Origin: Lycorma delicatula
Lineage: Eukaryota; Arthropoda; Insecta; Hemiptera; Fulgoridae
NCBI RefSeq assembly: GCF_047948215.1
Contig: NC_134465.1
Coordinates: 42,135,946-42,199,945, forward strand
Direction of reading: 5' to 3'
Length of the DNA: 64,000 nucleotides
Positions 32,258 to 45,000 of the stretch are shown one piece after another. Made by a program: the position numbers and the translations under genes. The first letter of the stretch is position 1. Each line of letters begins with the position of its first letter. The notes below the pieces were generated by a model that did no database searches, had not been told where the DNA came from, and saw only the letters and a list, made by a program, of their open reading frames with translations.

Positions 32258-34010
32258 ATATGTTTTTTTTACTTTTGACTGTTATGTTCCAAAGTATTTA
32301 TGACAAAAAAAATATTCCTTTCCTTTTATATAGGTGTGGTATTTCCAGTGCTTCTCAAACACTGATTAATTATTTTAAGAAGCCCAGTTACAAACTAGAA
32401 AAAGTAACAGATTGTTCTAATGTGTTAACTTTTGTTTATTACTATATGTTTATTACTATATTTATTTTTGTATATTATTATATGGTTTACCATATCTGAT
32501 TTTGTTCTGTATTGGATTTGAATTTTTTTAATTGTCATCATTTACCTAATTTGATGTACTTCTTCCATTCCTTTATATTCTAGGCTAATCTTGTATATTC
32601 AATACATACATATTTGCTGCATCCTGCAACGCTTTTATCTGATATATTTTATGCTATAGATTTACTGGTTCTAACAATAAATCTGAACCATTCATTATTT
32701 CTTGTAACAATTTTTTTAGTTTCTGCTAAAATAGAAATTTCATCAACAAATATTTTATTTTCATCTTGGATATTTAATTTTCTCTCAGATTTCTGTTTAA
32801 AATGTCATTATTCTTTTGTATATACAGGTTAAATAACAACAATAATAGACAAAAATTTTTTCAATTCATAAATAAAGTATTTTTTTTTATTTATTTCCAA
32901 CCTATTTTTAATGTTTGAATTCAAATGCAGCAAATTTTACTTAGTGATATTTTCTAATGTTGTGTGTACTTTTCAGCACACAAGAGAAAGTTAAACCTTT
33001 TTGCACAAAACTATTTTAGATAAAGAAATAATTATTTTACTTAATTTAATCTTTTTAAGATTCATATTATTCCTCTGTACTATAAAATATAAAGAAATAA
33101 TTATGTGATTATTATATTATGACATAATTAACACTATTTGATATAAATTCTGAGAATAGCTCTAATTAATGAATATTTATATTGAGTGATGATTTTTTTT
33201 AAAAATGTAATCTATAGCTTTTATTTTCTCGTAATAAAATATGTTCATAGGATGGTGTATATTTTAACTTCTGAAATAATTTTTTATTTCTTTTATCTTC
33301 CCCTTCAAATTATCCAACCAATTCTATATCTTTTTCAGTCCTTGCCATTGGTATTAATTTCTGCTCTGCATTTCCTTTTTTTCCTTATTAACTTTCTAAC
33401 ATATCCCATTCTATCCTTGAATAATGTTAGGAAAAAGATACTCACTTAAATTCAGTTGAATTATGATTAAACTGTTTTGAAATCTGATTCTGTATAATTA
33501 TGTACAAAAGTAATGAAAAAAACAAAGGAAATGTATAAACCACAATCCACAATGTCTGGTCAGCTGGCTGGTGAATGACTGCCACATGCCATGTGCTCAT
33601 TTCCCCCTCCACAATCCTTACATGTAAAATATAAGGAGTTACTTTCTAAAGAATTAATGAACAGTATAACAAATGGATAGGGGTTACAATTTCATTTTTT
33701 TTTTCCTTTTTGCTTGGTTATTTTGTGTCATATTATAATCATGAGATTTAGTTTCCACTTTTTTTAAATTATGTTTGGCATGGAATACCAACCCTATGAT
33801 TTATCTTTGTGTAAGGCTGGCTCCCTTAAGCTTCCTAGCATGCTCAGTTTCTTTTTTCAGTGGAAGATAATTTTACAAAAGGAATATTTGTAAAGTAAGG
33901 AAAATAGGTTAAAGATACGATCAGTGGTCTTTTGCTCTTTTAGTTCCGTGCATGACTAGCAGCAGATTTATTTTACCAAACCCTTGTGGGGTTTTCTGAA
34001 CCTACAGAGA
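32258..34010. other. Intergenic DNA downstream of NARS2
   Basis: AT-rich with several short open frames lacking recognisable domains. No gene or defined element seen. Confidence 0.5.
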
Positions 34011-34013
34011 TAC

Positions 34014-35226
34014 AGGCGTTCAGAAAGTCGCTGTGCAGTATGCTTTAGAATTAATGTGGTGCTGTAATTTTGACATTAGGTTGCTTGCCTGTGGGTTTGT
34101 TGGACGATGCTCAGTAATAAACCAAGACAGTTGTTATTGAACGTGCTTTGTATTGTTTTGTTTATCAGAATCAATAGTTGCAAGAGATTTAATTGTTCTT
34201 TTGGTAGAGGAACACATTTTTCTCAATGAACATGTCATTCGTGAAGATGACAAATACTCTGGTTTTCATCTCAATGCAGTACAAACTATTATCAAAAAAT
34301 TACATATAACAGGCTGTGTTGAAGACGCTGATCAAAGTGAAAAACTATCTAAACTAAACGTATAGAAGCTGCTTGATATTTCGGATGCTACAGCCGAAAG
34401 TCAATGTTAACACAGCAGTAAGATATCAGATTTGCTACCACACATAAACCTGTAAGAAGAACTGAAATTTTTCCCGTATAAAGTAATGTGTGTTCAGGAA
34501 CTGAAACCCAAAAATTGTACCAAAAAATTAAATTATTGTCAACAGTTTAGACATTTTATTGACCAAAATTCTGTAGGTATCTTAGATATTAATTTTTATG
34601 GTTTCATCTGGAAGGGTGTATTAATTCACAAAATACACAAATGTAGTCAACTAATCCCCGTGAATTACACGAATAATCTTTACACCAAGCGAAAATTGGA
34701 GTCTGGGTAGGTGTGGGTAGAACACACATTGTGGGTTCAATCTTTTTGATAATACAATTAATAGTGATCATTATTTTGCTGTTTTAACAAACTTCATTAT
34801 TCAGTTAACAGAAGTGAAAATCAATTACGGTCAGTTTCAACAAGATGGCACCACAGCTAACAGGTCAATAACTTTTTTACAAAATGTCATTGGTGAACGA
34901 ATCATTTTGAGGGGTTTATGACTTGCATGATTGCTCAATCTTACTCTCCTTCTGTAGGAGACAGCGATACAAGCAGTGTATTACAACAGATCACAGATGA
35001 TTGACGAAATATAAACTGCAATTACGGTATGCTTACAAGACATTCCAGAGTATATCAGCTGGTTAAAGTGTTTGAAAACAAACTGAAACATGTCCTTTTG
35101 TAAACTAGTTATTGTAATATCTGTTCCTATAAAATGAAGAAATAAAAATACAAAGTAATAATTAAGAAAGTTTTTGATCAATACACTTTCATAGTTCCAG
35201 TGCACAACAACTTACTTACAAACGCA
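34014..35226 (+). mobile_element. Degenerate Tc1-like DNA transposon
   Basis: In one frame 34156-34365 reads SIVARDLIVLLVEEHIFLNE, then NAVQTIIKKLHITGCVEDAD and QSEKLSKLN, an HTH DNA-binding region (family: LIxxFxxTGSVxDxxRSGRP). 34465-34660 reads FFPYKVMCVQELKP and QQFRHFIDQNSVGILDINFY, and near 34825-34850 INYGQFQQDGTTAN, the QQDGAxAH catalytic-Asp block of DDE_3 transposases. The last part near 34950-35080 keeps only scraps. The ends GCGTTCAGAAAGTCGCTGTG (34016) and, inverted, GCGTTTGTAAGTAAGTTGTT (35225) are similar and are probably the terminal repeats. Many stops; dead. Confidence 0.65.
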
Positions 35227-35755
35227 CTGCAGTAGTTTTCAAGGAATGAAAATATAGAAAAGAAATAGTTATAATTCTAAACAGAATTTAAAAGTATAAA
35301 AATTCATCCATAAAACATGAAAACATGTCAGCCTAGCCTATTTTGTGATATATCATCTTTTCCATTAAATTATGCAGATGAATTAATACCAGCATTCATG
35401 TTAATATCATGCATGCATATGGAATTTAGACATCCATTGAACTAATTAATAGAACTGAATTTCCTGCTAAAATAAGTTTTCTTATGTTATGGAGTGATCA
35501 ACACTCCTATTTGTAAACATCATTTTTTTATACTGTAGGTCGAATTTCATATTAACTGTCATACTTATTAATAAATAAGTTTTTAGTTTGTTTTTTTTTG
35601 CTTCTTTAATTTTTCTTTTCCCCTTTTTATAGGATTATTTTATTTTATGGTTTATTACATTTAAAATTTAAATAAAAAGCAATTTTTTTCATTAATAATT
35701 CTTATTTAGTGATTATTTTTATTTATATGTCAATTCATAAATTGTTTTTCATTGT

Positions 35756-35780
35756 TAATATTAATATTAATATTAATATT
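35756..35780. repeat. TAATAT hexanucleotide microsatellite
   Basis: Four tandem TAATAT units, followed by a T12-14 tract. Confidence 0.8.
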
Positions 35781-36861
35781 TTTTTTTTTTTAATTATAGA
35801 AGACAATTTGTAATTAAATAAATAAAAATATTAAAGGTGATTAAATCTATTTCATTTATCAAGTCCATCATATGTGAATGTGAAGCTACCCTACTTTTAT
35901 TAATGGTTTCATTGCCACCACTGTGTATGCTATGTTTTCAGCATGTGTTTCACATCAGTAGCAGGTACAGTTGAATATATGTCCTACTTATATCTGTTTC
36001 ATTATCTGATAGTTCTTTCAGGGCAACCTGTCAATTATTGTGTTATATTTTGATTGTAGGATGAACATTTTAATTTTTTTACTTTTAATTGTGATATAAA
36101 TCCTTTTAAATGACTCATTATTTCACTGATATTGAATCTGAAAAAAAGCATCGCCTAGTTTTTGAATTTAATATCTTTTGTTTTCTACATTTCTAAAATT
36201 TTAAAATAATTAATTTTTCTAAAATTGTAATATGCAAACTTCGTATAATCGTAGCGGATGTATCTTTTATTTGTCAAGAGTAGTAGCAATAAATGATTTT
36301 ATCAAATCCCAAAATAAGAGTAAATGAATTTGGATAATTTTATTCAAATTGATTTAATATGTTTATCTCCTTTCACGTAAAATTTCACTGAATATAGTGT
36401 TGTTCAATCTGATACAAATTTCCATTTCATTCTAGCAGAGTCTCCGTCAGGAAAACTGAAACTTATTTTTGTGTTATCCCTCTCTGTATCTGTAAATTCA
36501 ATAGAGGGGTAGCCGTTACATGTCTGATGAGAACACTATATAAAAGAAAATTATATAAGTGAAACTTTTAGCAACAAGGTTTGGTTTACGTTGAGATTCC
36601 TCATAATGTATTAGTGTAGTCCTTTTGTATTTATCGTGTCAAGGTATAATCCAGTGCAATCAGCTATTGCACTGGGAGCTCAATTTCCAACATTAATGAG
36701 GCAAAACTGATTTTGAGTTTGTGAGATGCAAGCACATTAAATTACTACAATTCTGAATCCACCCTGGATATCTTAATGAATGTATTAAATTCTATTTTTT
36801 CCTTTTCTTTTTTTTTGTGATATTAAGACTATTTTCATCATCAGATGAAGTCCTTCCTGGT

Positions 36862-37070
36862 CGTGGAATCATGAAAACAATTCATAACATTGTGTGTGAT
36901 CCAGAGCATCGTCACCATAAGCTTGTTTCAAAAGTTGGAATGTTTCTGTGAAATTTTTCTCAGTTTCACGTTGTATCACTGCTCCTGAAAATCGCACATT
37001 ACAAAAATTGCTACTAACACTTAAACATGTTGCACTCAAATAACAATAGCACAAATACTAATTGAAATAG
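36862..37070 (-). mobile_element. Mariner fragment related to the 51-kb copy
   Basis: On the minus strand the sequence reads KNFTETFQLLKQAYGDDALD then HTQCYELF, the transposase N-terminal HTH region. The 5' leader before it (TTATTTGAGTGCAACATGTT, TAAGTGTTAGTAGCAATTTT) matches the leader at 50965-51025. Only about 200 bp survive. Confidence 0.78.
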
Positions 37071-37084
37071 CAACAAGAATTCCC

Positions 37085-37395
37085 TCTAGAAGGGAAAGTA
37101 TTGTAATTGGATCAGTTTAGGCATATGTGGTTTTCACCGGATCTTACATTTTGACACTTAAGGAACCCAAAAAACCAGATGGAAATTTTCCAGATAATAT
37201 GCATGTGGTTGTTTGCTGTTGGCCTCTAAATTTCAACTTAAAAGGTCAAGGGGATGAGACTATAGAGCAAGGTCACCCTTGTATTTTTAAATTTTGCCTA
37301 ATTAAGACCATATTTTTTAGGTTTATTTGTTAATAATTAAAAAACAATATTTGCAAAATCACACCCCCCACCCCAAAAAGAAGTTCTAAACTACT
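37085..37395 (-). repeat. Dispersed repeat, copy C
   Basis: Reverse-complement copy of 11905-12410: CACCCCAAAAAG, AAGGTCACC, TTTCAACTTAAAAGGTCAAG, GTTTGCTGTTGGCCTC, GATGGAAATTTTCC and GTGGTTTTCACCGGATCT match in inverted order. No ORF of note. Confidence 0.72.
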
Positions 37396-37481
37396 GCTAT
37401 GTTATGATGTTACAAGTGAGCGGTAGAATTAAATAAATTAATAATATTAAAAGTGTAAAAAAGTAATTTGATCTAGTTGGG

Positions 37482-37556
37482 ACTTAAAACTCGATCGCCC
37501 GGTCGACTCTGTAATTAGTGCATTAAGCCTCATGGCTACACTGGTATGCCAACCAT
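37482..37556 (-). repeat. tRNA-like SINE head
   Basis: On the minus strand TAGCCATGAGG (37538-37528) fits an A box, and GATCGAGTTTTAAGTCCC (from about 37497) resembles a B-box arm, about 40 bases apart. The stems are degenerate. It may be the 5' end of the SINE-like unit that continues into the neighbouring repeat copy. Confidence 0.4.
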
Positions 37557-38440
37557 ACATTTTTTCTATGTAAGTTGTGAAATTACATTAGTTTAATCTG
37601 TGCCAACCGTCGCCGCTAGTACCACCACACCTGCACAAATTAAATACGGTTTGCATGTGTGCTTTGGTTAGAAGCATCTAATTAACAAAAAAAAATATCT
37701 AAATAAAATGATATTAAGTTGTGTGTAAGCTGTGCATCGGAAACAACTCACAGTTGTAGGACTTTTCTGGAATGCAACTTTAGATGCTTAGTGAATAGTA
37801 TTTCAGGGAAAAAGGAAAACTATTATTAAGTATATATATATTAATAAAGAAATAAAATACAATAAGAATTGTGAAATAATAATTATTTATTGGAATATAT
37901 TTCAATTATATTACATATCTCAAAAAATATAATAATAAAGATGAGATATTAATCTTATTCAGTAGGTACGTATTTTATAATATTAATATAACCAAAAGAA
38001 TTGCACTCACTCATATATTCACACTCGCATGTCCAAACAAACAAATGATTTAAATAACAGTATGTAAACAAAACAACTTTTATTTCAAAATAATGAAAAA
38101 GAATTTATTTATTCATGACAATTAAAAAATTAATTTATCAATAACAGGATAATTACACAAAAAAAAATCACAATAATAATAAAAAACCCATTTTTCTTTT
38201 ATTAAAAAAAAAAACAAATTCAAAGTCTGAGCATCGTATTACAAAATAATACATAAATATACACTAAATACTTTACACAATAATAAATAAAAATTTAATT
38301 TATATTCATTTTATTAAATTAATCCTTTAATAATTAAATTACACAATAAAAATTTTAATTTAAAATATTCTTATTTATTATATACAAAGTAGTATTATCT
38401 TATAACGACTATGTACATATTTTTCATTTTTATATATTTT
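37557..38440 (-). other. PCF11 3' UTR and flank
   Basis: AT-rich and without coding sequence. The first AATAAA on the minus strand after the stop is at 38379-38374; others lie further downstream, so the poly(A) site is not resolved. Confidence 0.5.
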
Positions 38441-39003
38441 TTACATAATACTACAAAGTCCTGAGAGTTCAGTTCCTTTTGAAACTGGTGGTAATTCTGT
38501 TAATTTTTTACCAACAAGTCTTGGTTTTAAATGTAACGGACACGGTTCTTCACCCGGTGGAGGTGGTTGTAATGGTTCAACTAAATTTAATGGTATCACA
38601 GCACTCGCTGTAGGCGGCTGTACGGGAACTTCATCGTGCGACGATTCGTCTATTATATTTATAGATGATGATTCTTTAGGAGGTTGGTTCACGACCGGTT
38701 TTGATATATTTATTTTAATTTTCGACGGGGCAGTTTTCATCATCGAAGATGAATCGTCTAATTCTACATTACCATCGATTGTACAGCCTAACGTTCTATG
38801 CGTTGTATCTACAACCGGTTCTGGTAATAAATTTTCTTCTTCCTCTTCTTCAATCTTTTCCTTTTTAACAACTAAACGTTCTAAATCTATAATATTATCA
38901 ACTTCTTCGACATCATCCATCGGTTCTTGTTTAATATTTTTCACTACATTTAATATATCATTCACTGATAGAGTACTATTGTCACCTTTATCGTCTTTTA
39001 ATT
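38441..39003 (-). CDS. PCF11: PCF11 last exon
   Basis: 187 codons including the stop: an acidic disordered region with IKQEP and VVKKE (SUMO-consensus type), a five-Glu run, Pro-rich EPLQPPPPGEEPCPLHLKPR, and the end ELSGLCSIM before TAA. The last four residues CSIM have the form of a CaaX box. Acceptor TTTCAG; the open frame continues upstream into the intron only by chance. Confidence 0.9.
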
Positions 39004-42000
39004 CTGAAACAAACACGATAAAAATAACCTTAAAAATAAAATTATAATAAATTAATATAAAGAATTGATTCACAGCTAAAAGTTATCAATGACAATTGCT
39101 ACACATCATTGGCATTGACATATTTGCAAACTATTCTCAAGTTTTTTGGGTGAATTTAAGTCACATCTTTAAAAAATGTTTTTCTTTAAAAAAAATATTA
39201 TTAAGTCACAGAAGTTTTTTCTTGTATATTGCATATACTTTACTTAGAAGAAAAGCAAATTGCGCATCTTAATAGAATTTTTTTTTAATATTAAACCATT
39301 TAAATTATAGAACTATATGGGGGCTACTATCTGAATCACTGAAAAAGAGGAAAAAAATTATTGTATGAATCAAATTCTTCATGATAATTGTAAAAAAACC
39401 TGTATTAAAAATTTATTTTATTAAAATAATTTAGAAGAAAAGAATATAATTTCTAATATAACATTGTACATTGCAGTTTCAACAAATTCTATTATATACT
39501 TCTGTAATATCCATTTGTCGTTATGGGTTGCTAATATAATTGGAAAAAAGTCGTAAAGGAGCAAGGGTATAACCAATATATCAATTTCCATATTTAGTAA
39601 TAATACTCTTCAAATTACAAATGGTAACTATAATAGGAATTTTTAACATTTCAGTGGCGAAATAAACTTAAACTTGAAACTTGCATAGCAAATGGCTTAA
39701 TATTTTCAAAGAGGTTTTGAAATTTCAATTGTAGAAATTAATGGCAATCTCAACATAAGAGATGGATTCCAATTAAAATCAGCTTTGGAGAGATGTAGAA
39801 ATACATGACCATGCACATATTTTTCTGAAGCAAGTTATATAATAAAGAAGAGTCCTAAGCAAAAATTTGCAACTCTACTGTTTAAAGGAAGACCTTCTAT
39901 AAGTTGATAGTCCCTTTTCCTTATTCTTTCTTTGGATGAATGCTGTGGGAATCTATTCAGCTATTCAGATTTCTTTACCTGGTCGACCAGGATAACGACC
40001 CTGCATGCTTGTGGTATCGCACAAGAGCTTCTTTCAATCAGGAGGGGTTCCACAAAAACCCTAATTAGCGATTCAACTGCTACCAAAAATAAGGCAGACC
40101 TATTAAAATAGGCCTGGCTAAATATTAAGACTGTAAAATCTAATAAAAATCATCTATGAGATTAGAATGATCTGCCAAAGGAAAATTGTTTCAAAGAAAC
40201 TCAGGAACAATGCAATAACTACATAGAAATCCTTTAAGTTTACTTATGCTACTTATCTGAAGAATAAAGAGATCTATTATAAAAAATTATTTTTTAACTC
40301 CTTATACATAAACCAAATCTCAATTTTTGGAACTTAACATCTGATTTCAAAAAATACACCAGCTACTGAAATTTATTCAACCATGTAAAAAATAATAAAT
40401 CTTAAAACATATTACAAAGAGTCATCACACCCAGACTGTCGCAGGGTGTTTATATTCAAAACAGATTAGCATTTAGTTACATAATATATATTTAAATTAA
40501 TGATTAATACTGACATTTTAATGTTTGACAGCAATTACTATTAAATGCTGTCATATTAGCATTTAATAATGTTACCTACTTTTGTATAACAATATACTAG
40601 TATTTAATGGATGTGTCAAGAGAGAAGTATTCCCTTGCATGCAGTTGTCATATAATATTAATCTGTTTACCTTACAATTCTAAAATAATAAAAGTAAATG
40701 TGAAGTGTTATCTATCAAATGCATTCATTTTTTCTAAAACTTGCACAAAAACTGCTATGAATGGCATTAGATAATAATAGTGATGATAATGATAACAGAA
40801 ATAATTTAACAAGTTCACTGTTGCACCCAAAACAATTACACTTTACCAAACTGGTACAATATTTTTTTTTTTTTCATTTTAATCCATACATCTACAAATA
40901 ATTTCATTAAATTCTGTCATAATAAAAAATGATCCCACTAAATTGGAGTATGATACAAATGAGGGATTTTATAATAAATGCTTTTGTTTAAATAAGGGAA
41001 AAACTTTTCAATTGTCTGGAATTCAGGTTTATGTGGTTTGCAATGGACATGGAAAAACCTGACAAAAAAAAGCTGAATTATAAAATAGAGTTTAATTCAA
41101 AATGAATTTTGACATGGATAAAATAAAATATTTCTAACTAAAGTACCAGTTTTTAAATGTATAATTTTTTTATAGTGTTTTGAAAAATGCAGCCAGGCAC
41201 ATCCCTGACACTGAAACTATTCTACAAATAAATTAATTTTGTAAAAATCTGCTGCTATTTTCTACCAATAATACAAAATTATTATTTATGGGAAAAGCTT
41301 AGTAACTCTTGAATGAGGAAATAACCATAGAAGCTAAGTATACCACTGGAATCATCATAATGTGCCGTTATAGTATCAAGTTTGTCCTGAAAAGTGAAAT
41401 TCAATGAAGACCCACAGCAGTTGAGACATTGAAACTGGTCTGTCTCAATGCATATTGCTTGAGACCCAGAATCGGGTATTGCAATCAACTTGTTCCTGTT
41501 GAGTTAAAACTAAAATCCAGGACTGGATAACTTAACTGCATTTGACATACGCAAGATTATGACTAACAACTGATCAACTAACAGCTGTCTCTGACGTACT
41601 TAGTTGCTAGAAAGCTCAACTTAGCTTTAAAAATATTCTATGAAATGAAGATTAAAGTCAAAATGTCATTATTAGCAATCCAAATTAATTCAAGAAAATT
41701 ATTTCCAGCCTTACTATTTTTTTAAATTTATATCAAATAGAAACCCACTCAAAATTTAATTTAAAAAATAAAACACTATGTAACAGCTTTTCGTAGCCTC
41801 ATAAAAGCTCCTCTAACACAAAAAAAAATGGTCAGATGATAAATCAATAAAAAAATAAATGTACTGGTACTGATTTTTGCCAACATCTAGACACATTAGC
41901 TTATACAAGTTATTTATTTTTATGATTTATGTGTATATATTCAGGAAAGATTCAGAAGAAATGTTTCATAATACCAACAATCAAGAAAACAGTGTCATTC

Positions 42001-45000
42001 TCACATATCATTAAAATGCTGGTGTACTTTGTTAGGAATAAGAATAACACACCACAGGCTTATTTGTTTCTAAACCTTTCTTAATGATCTGACATTATAC
42101 ATACTAAACCAATAAGGAAGAGGTTAGATACAAACTCCATAAATGAAGTAGCACATTTAACAAAACTTACTACACTACAAAATAAAACGAGATTGTAAGA
42201 ATAAGTACACATAGGTTAAAAATGTTGGTCCTAAACAAAAGGAAATTACAACCTTACTACTCTATACTTTAACTTTGGGAAATAGCACACACAGTTCTTA
42301 CTTAAAAATTATTTCCTTAAAGCTAGAGATTGCTTATTAAAAATAATATATTAATTAAAGGTATTTATCAAATCATAACACAATTTATTATACATTATAG
42401 ATCATATCAGAATCAATAAGATAAGATAAAAAAAAATGAATCAGCACATAATCAGCACACTACAATACTTGTACAAAATTAATAAAAACATAGATGATGT
42501 ACATGTCAATATTTAAAAATAATAATTACATTAAATAGCAGTGATGCAATAAATAAAATTAATTCCAAATAGGTAATCGAAGAAAAATATGTAACTACGT
42601 ATTAGTATACACAGAAATATTGTAATAAATTGATTGGAAGATATTTTGGATTAATAAATATGACATTATGAAAAATAGAAACTAAATCAGCACAATATGA
42701 TGCCCAGTCCTTGGATGTATGATGCAAAAATAGTTCTATTATTGTTTAGTTTGATAAATTTTTTTCCTATAATCATAAATATAAAAAAAAATGGAAATAA
42801 CAGAATTTTTAATTCAGTAAAAATTGGTACTAATGAATTTTATTTAACATCAAATAAAATTCTTACAGCCAATATTTGAGAAAACGGTTATCACAAAAAT
42901 GTAACACACTATGGCCAGTAGAAATACCATTGCTATCATAAATGGGAGTAAAATCTGTACAATTAGTGATTGTACAAACACCTGAGAAGCAGATAATCTT
43001 AGTTCATAACACCTTTATTATACGTAAAATATCTGCTTACAAACATTAACCCCGTTATTAATTAATTATTACGCTATTCCAAGCCCACAAAAGACTCCAA
43101 TACACATGGACATAAAGAATAAATGGAGAGAGGTACCAGATAGATTACTTTATGATAGAAAACAGGTATAGAAATTGTTTAAAAAATTCAAAAGCATGTC
43201 CAGGTGTAGATATAGATTCGGACCATAATCTTGTGGTGGGAGAGTTACAGATGAGGATGAAGAGAGTGAACAAAGGAAAAAGAATAGAGAGGTACTGAAA
43301 GATGGAGACAAAAGGGAAAGGCTAAAGGAGAATTATTTGGTAAATAGAGAAAGAAGGGATGAGGACACAGATCCAAACACGACATGGTATATATGAAGAA
43401 GGATCTAATGAATGCCATCAAAGATGCTAGGGATAAAAAGCAGACTAGGAGGATAAAGAAAGAATGGGTTACAGAGGTGATGCTGGATAAGATGGATGAG
43501 AGAAGAAAGTGGAAGAATGTCAGAACAGAAGAGGATAAGAAGATGTACAGGAAACTAAATAATGAATTACGAACAGAGATGGAAAGGGCACTCACGACAA
43601 ACATGGTTGATGGAGAGGTGTGAAGATATTCAAAAATAGTAGTAATTATGGAACTGGTATTTAAAAAGGAAAAAAGTAAAACTAGAATGGAAATAGCGAC
43701 AGAAGATGGGAAGGTGGTTGATGCGAAGAACGAGGTTCTAGGTAGATGGGAAACTATATGTGGAAGGACTTTACGAAGTAGATAAAAGACCAGAAATCCT
43801 ATGAATCAGAAGTGTGAGAGGAGGAGAAAGATTGTTACATTATGGAGGGAGAGGTAGAAAAAGCCTGAAAGGAAATGAACAGGAAAGCATGTGGAGTCGA
43901 TGAAGTACCAGCTGAGCTATGGAAAGGTTTAGGGGAATTAGAGATATCGCAAGCCTGGGTAATTTGATATATGAGACTAATAACTGGCCGGAAGATTTTG
44001 TGACTACTAATATGGTCCCAATCGAAAAGAAGAATACATTGAAATGTGAGGAATATAGTACCATTAGCTTTATATTGCATGCAGCTAAGATACTACTAAG
44101 AGTGTTGAATGGGAGACTTTATGGAAGACTAGAGAGAGATCAATTGGGGAAGAGCAGTTTGGGTTTAGAAAGGGGAAGGGAAAAGGGATGCAATAGGTTA
44201 ATAAGAGTGTTCGGAGAAAGATATATTGAAAAGCAAAGATATTTATATGTGGTCTTCATAGATCTGGTGAAGGCATTTGACAGGATGGAATAGGATAAAT
44301 TGCTGAGAATCTTAAAAGAAAAAGGAGTCGCTTGGAGGGAAAGGAGATTAACAAGAAATCCGTACTTGTCACAGAAGGTAAAAATAAAGATTGGAAGAGC
44401 AGTGCAGCAGGGATGTTGCATGTCACAGACTGTTCAACTGTTACCTGGAAGCAATAATTGAAAAGAGTCTTAACTGGTAATAAATGTGTAAATTTTGGAG
44501 GAAGGAGGAAAGAGTGCATTAGGTTCACTGATGACATGGCAGTGTTGGCAGAGAGTGAGTACATGATGAATGAAATGTTGAAAAGAATAAATCAAACCTG
44601 CAAGGAGTATGGGAAGAAGATAAATACAAAGAAGACAAAAAGCACGATAATTTGCAAATCAACCAAATTGGAAACAATTAAGATTGGGGGAAATAAAGTT
44701 GAGCAAGTGGCATCCTTCAAGTATCTGGGGTGCATCATTAAGGACGATATGAAGTGTGATCAGGAAGCAAAATAAGGAAAGTGCTATGTAGCAAGCTAGG
44801 AAAGAACTTGCAAAATGTTTTGTCTGAAGTGTGGCCCTTTATGGGGTAAAGACATGGACTACTAGGAAGGGAAAGGAGAAAAGATTAGAGGCCTTTGAAA
44901 CATAGGTTTGGAGGAGGATGGAAAAGATCAGCTGGATGGAGAAAGTTCGAAATGAGGAGGTGCTTCGTAGAATGGGAGAAGAGAGGGCGATTATTGAAAT

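Noticed and set aside
39004..39073. In-frame extension of the last PCF11 exon to an upstream ATG
   Set aside because: A TTTCAG acceptor at 39004-39009 joins the exon in phase with the previous one; the extension is hydrophobic intronic sequence.
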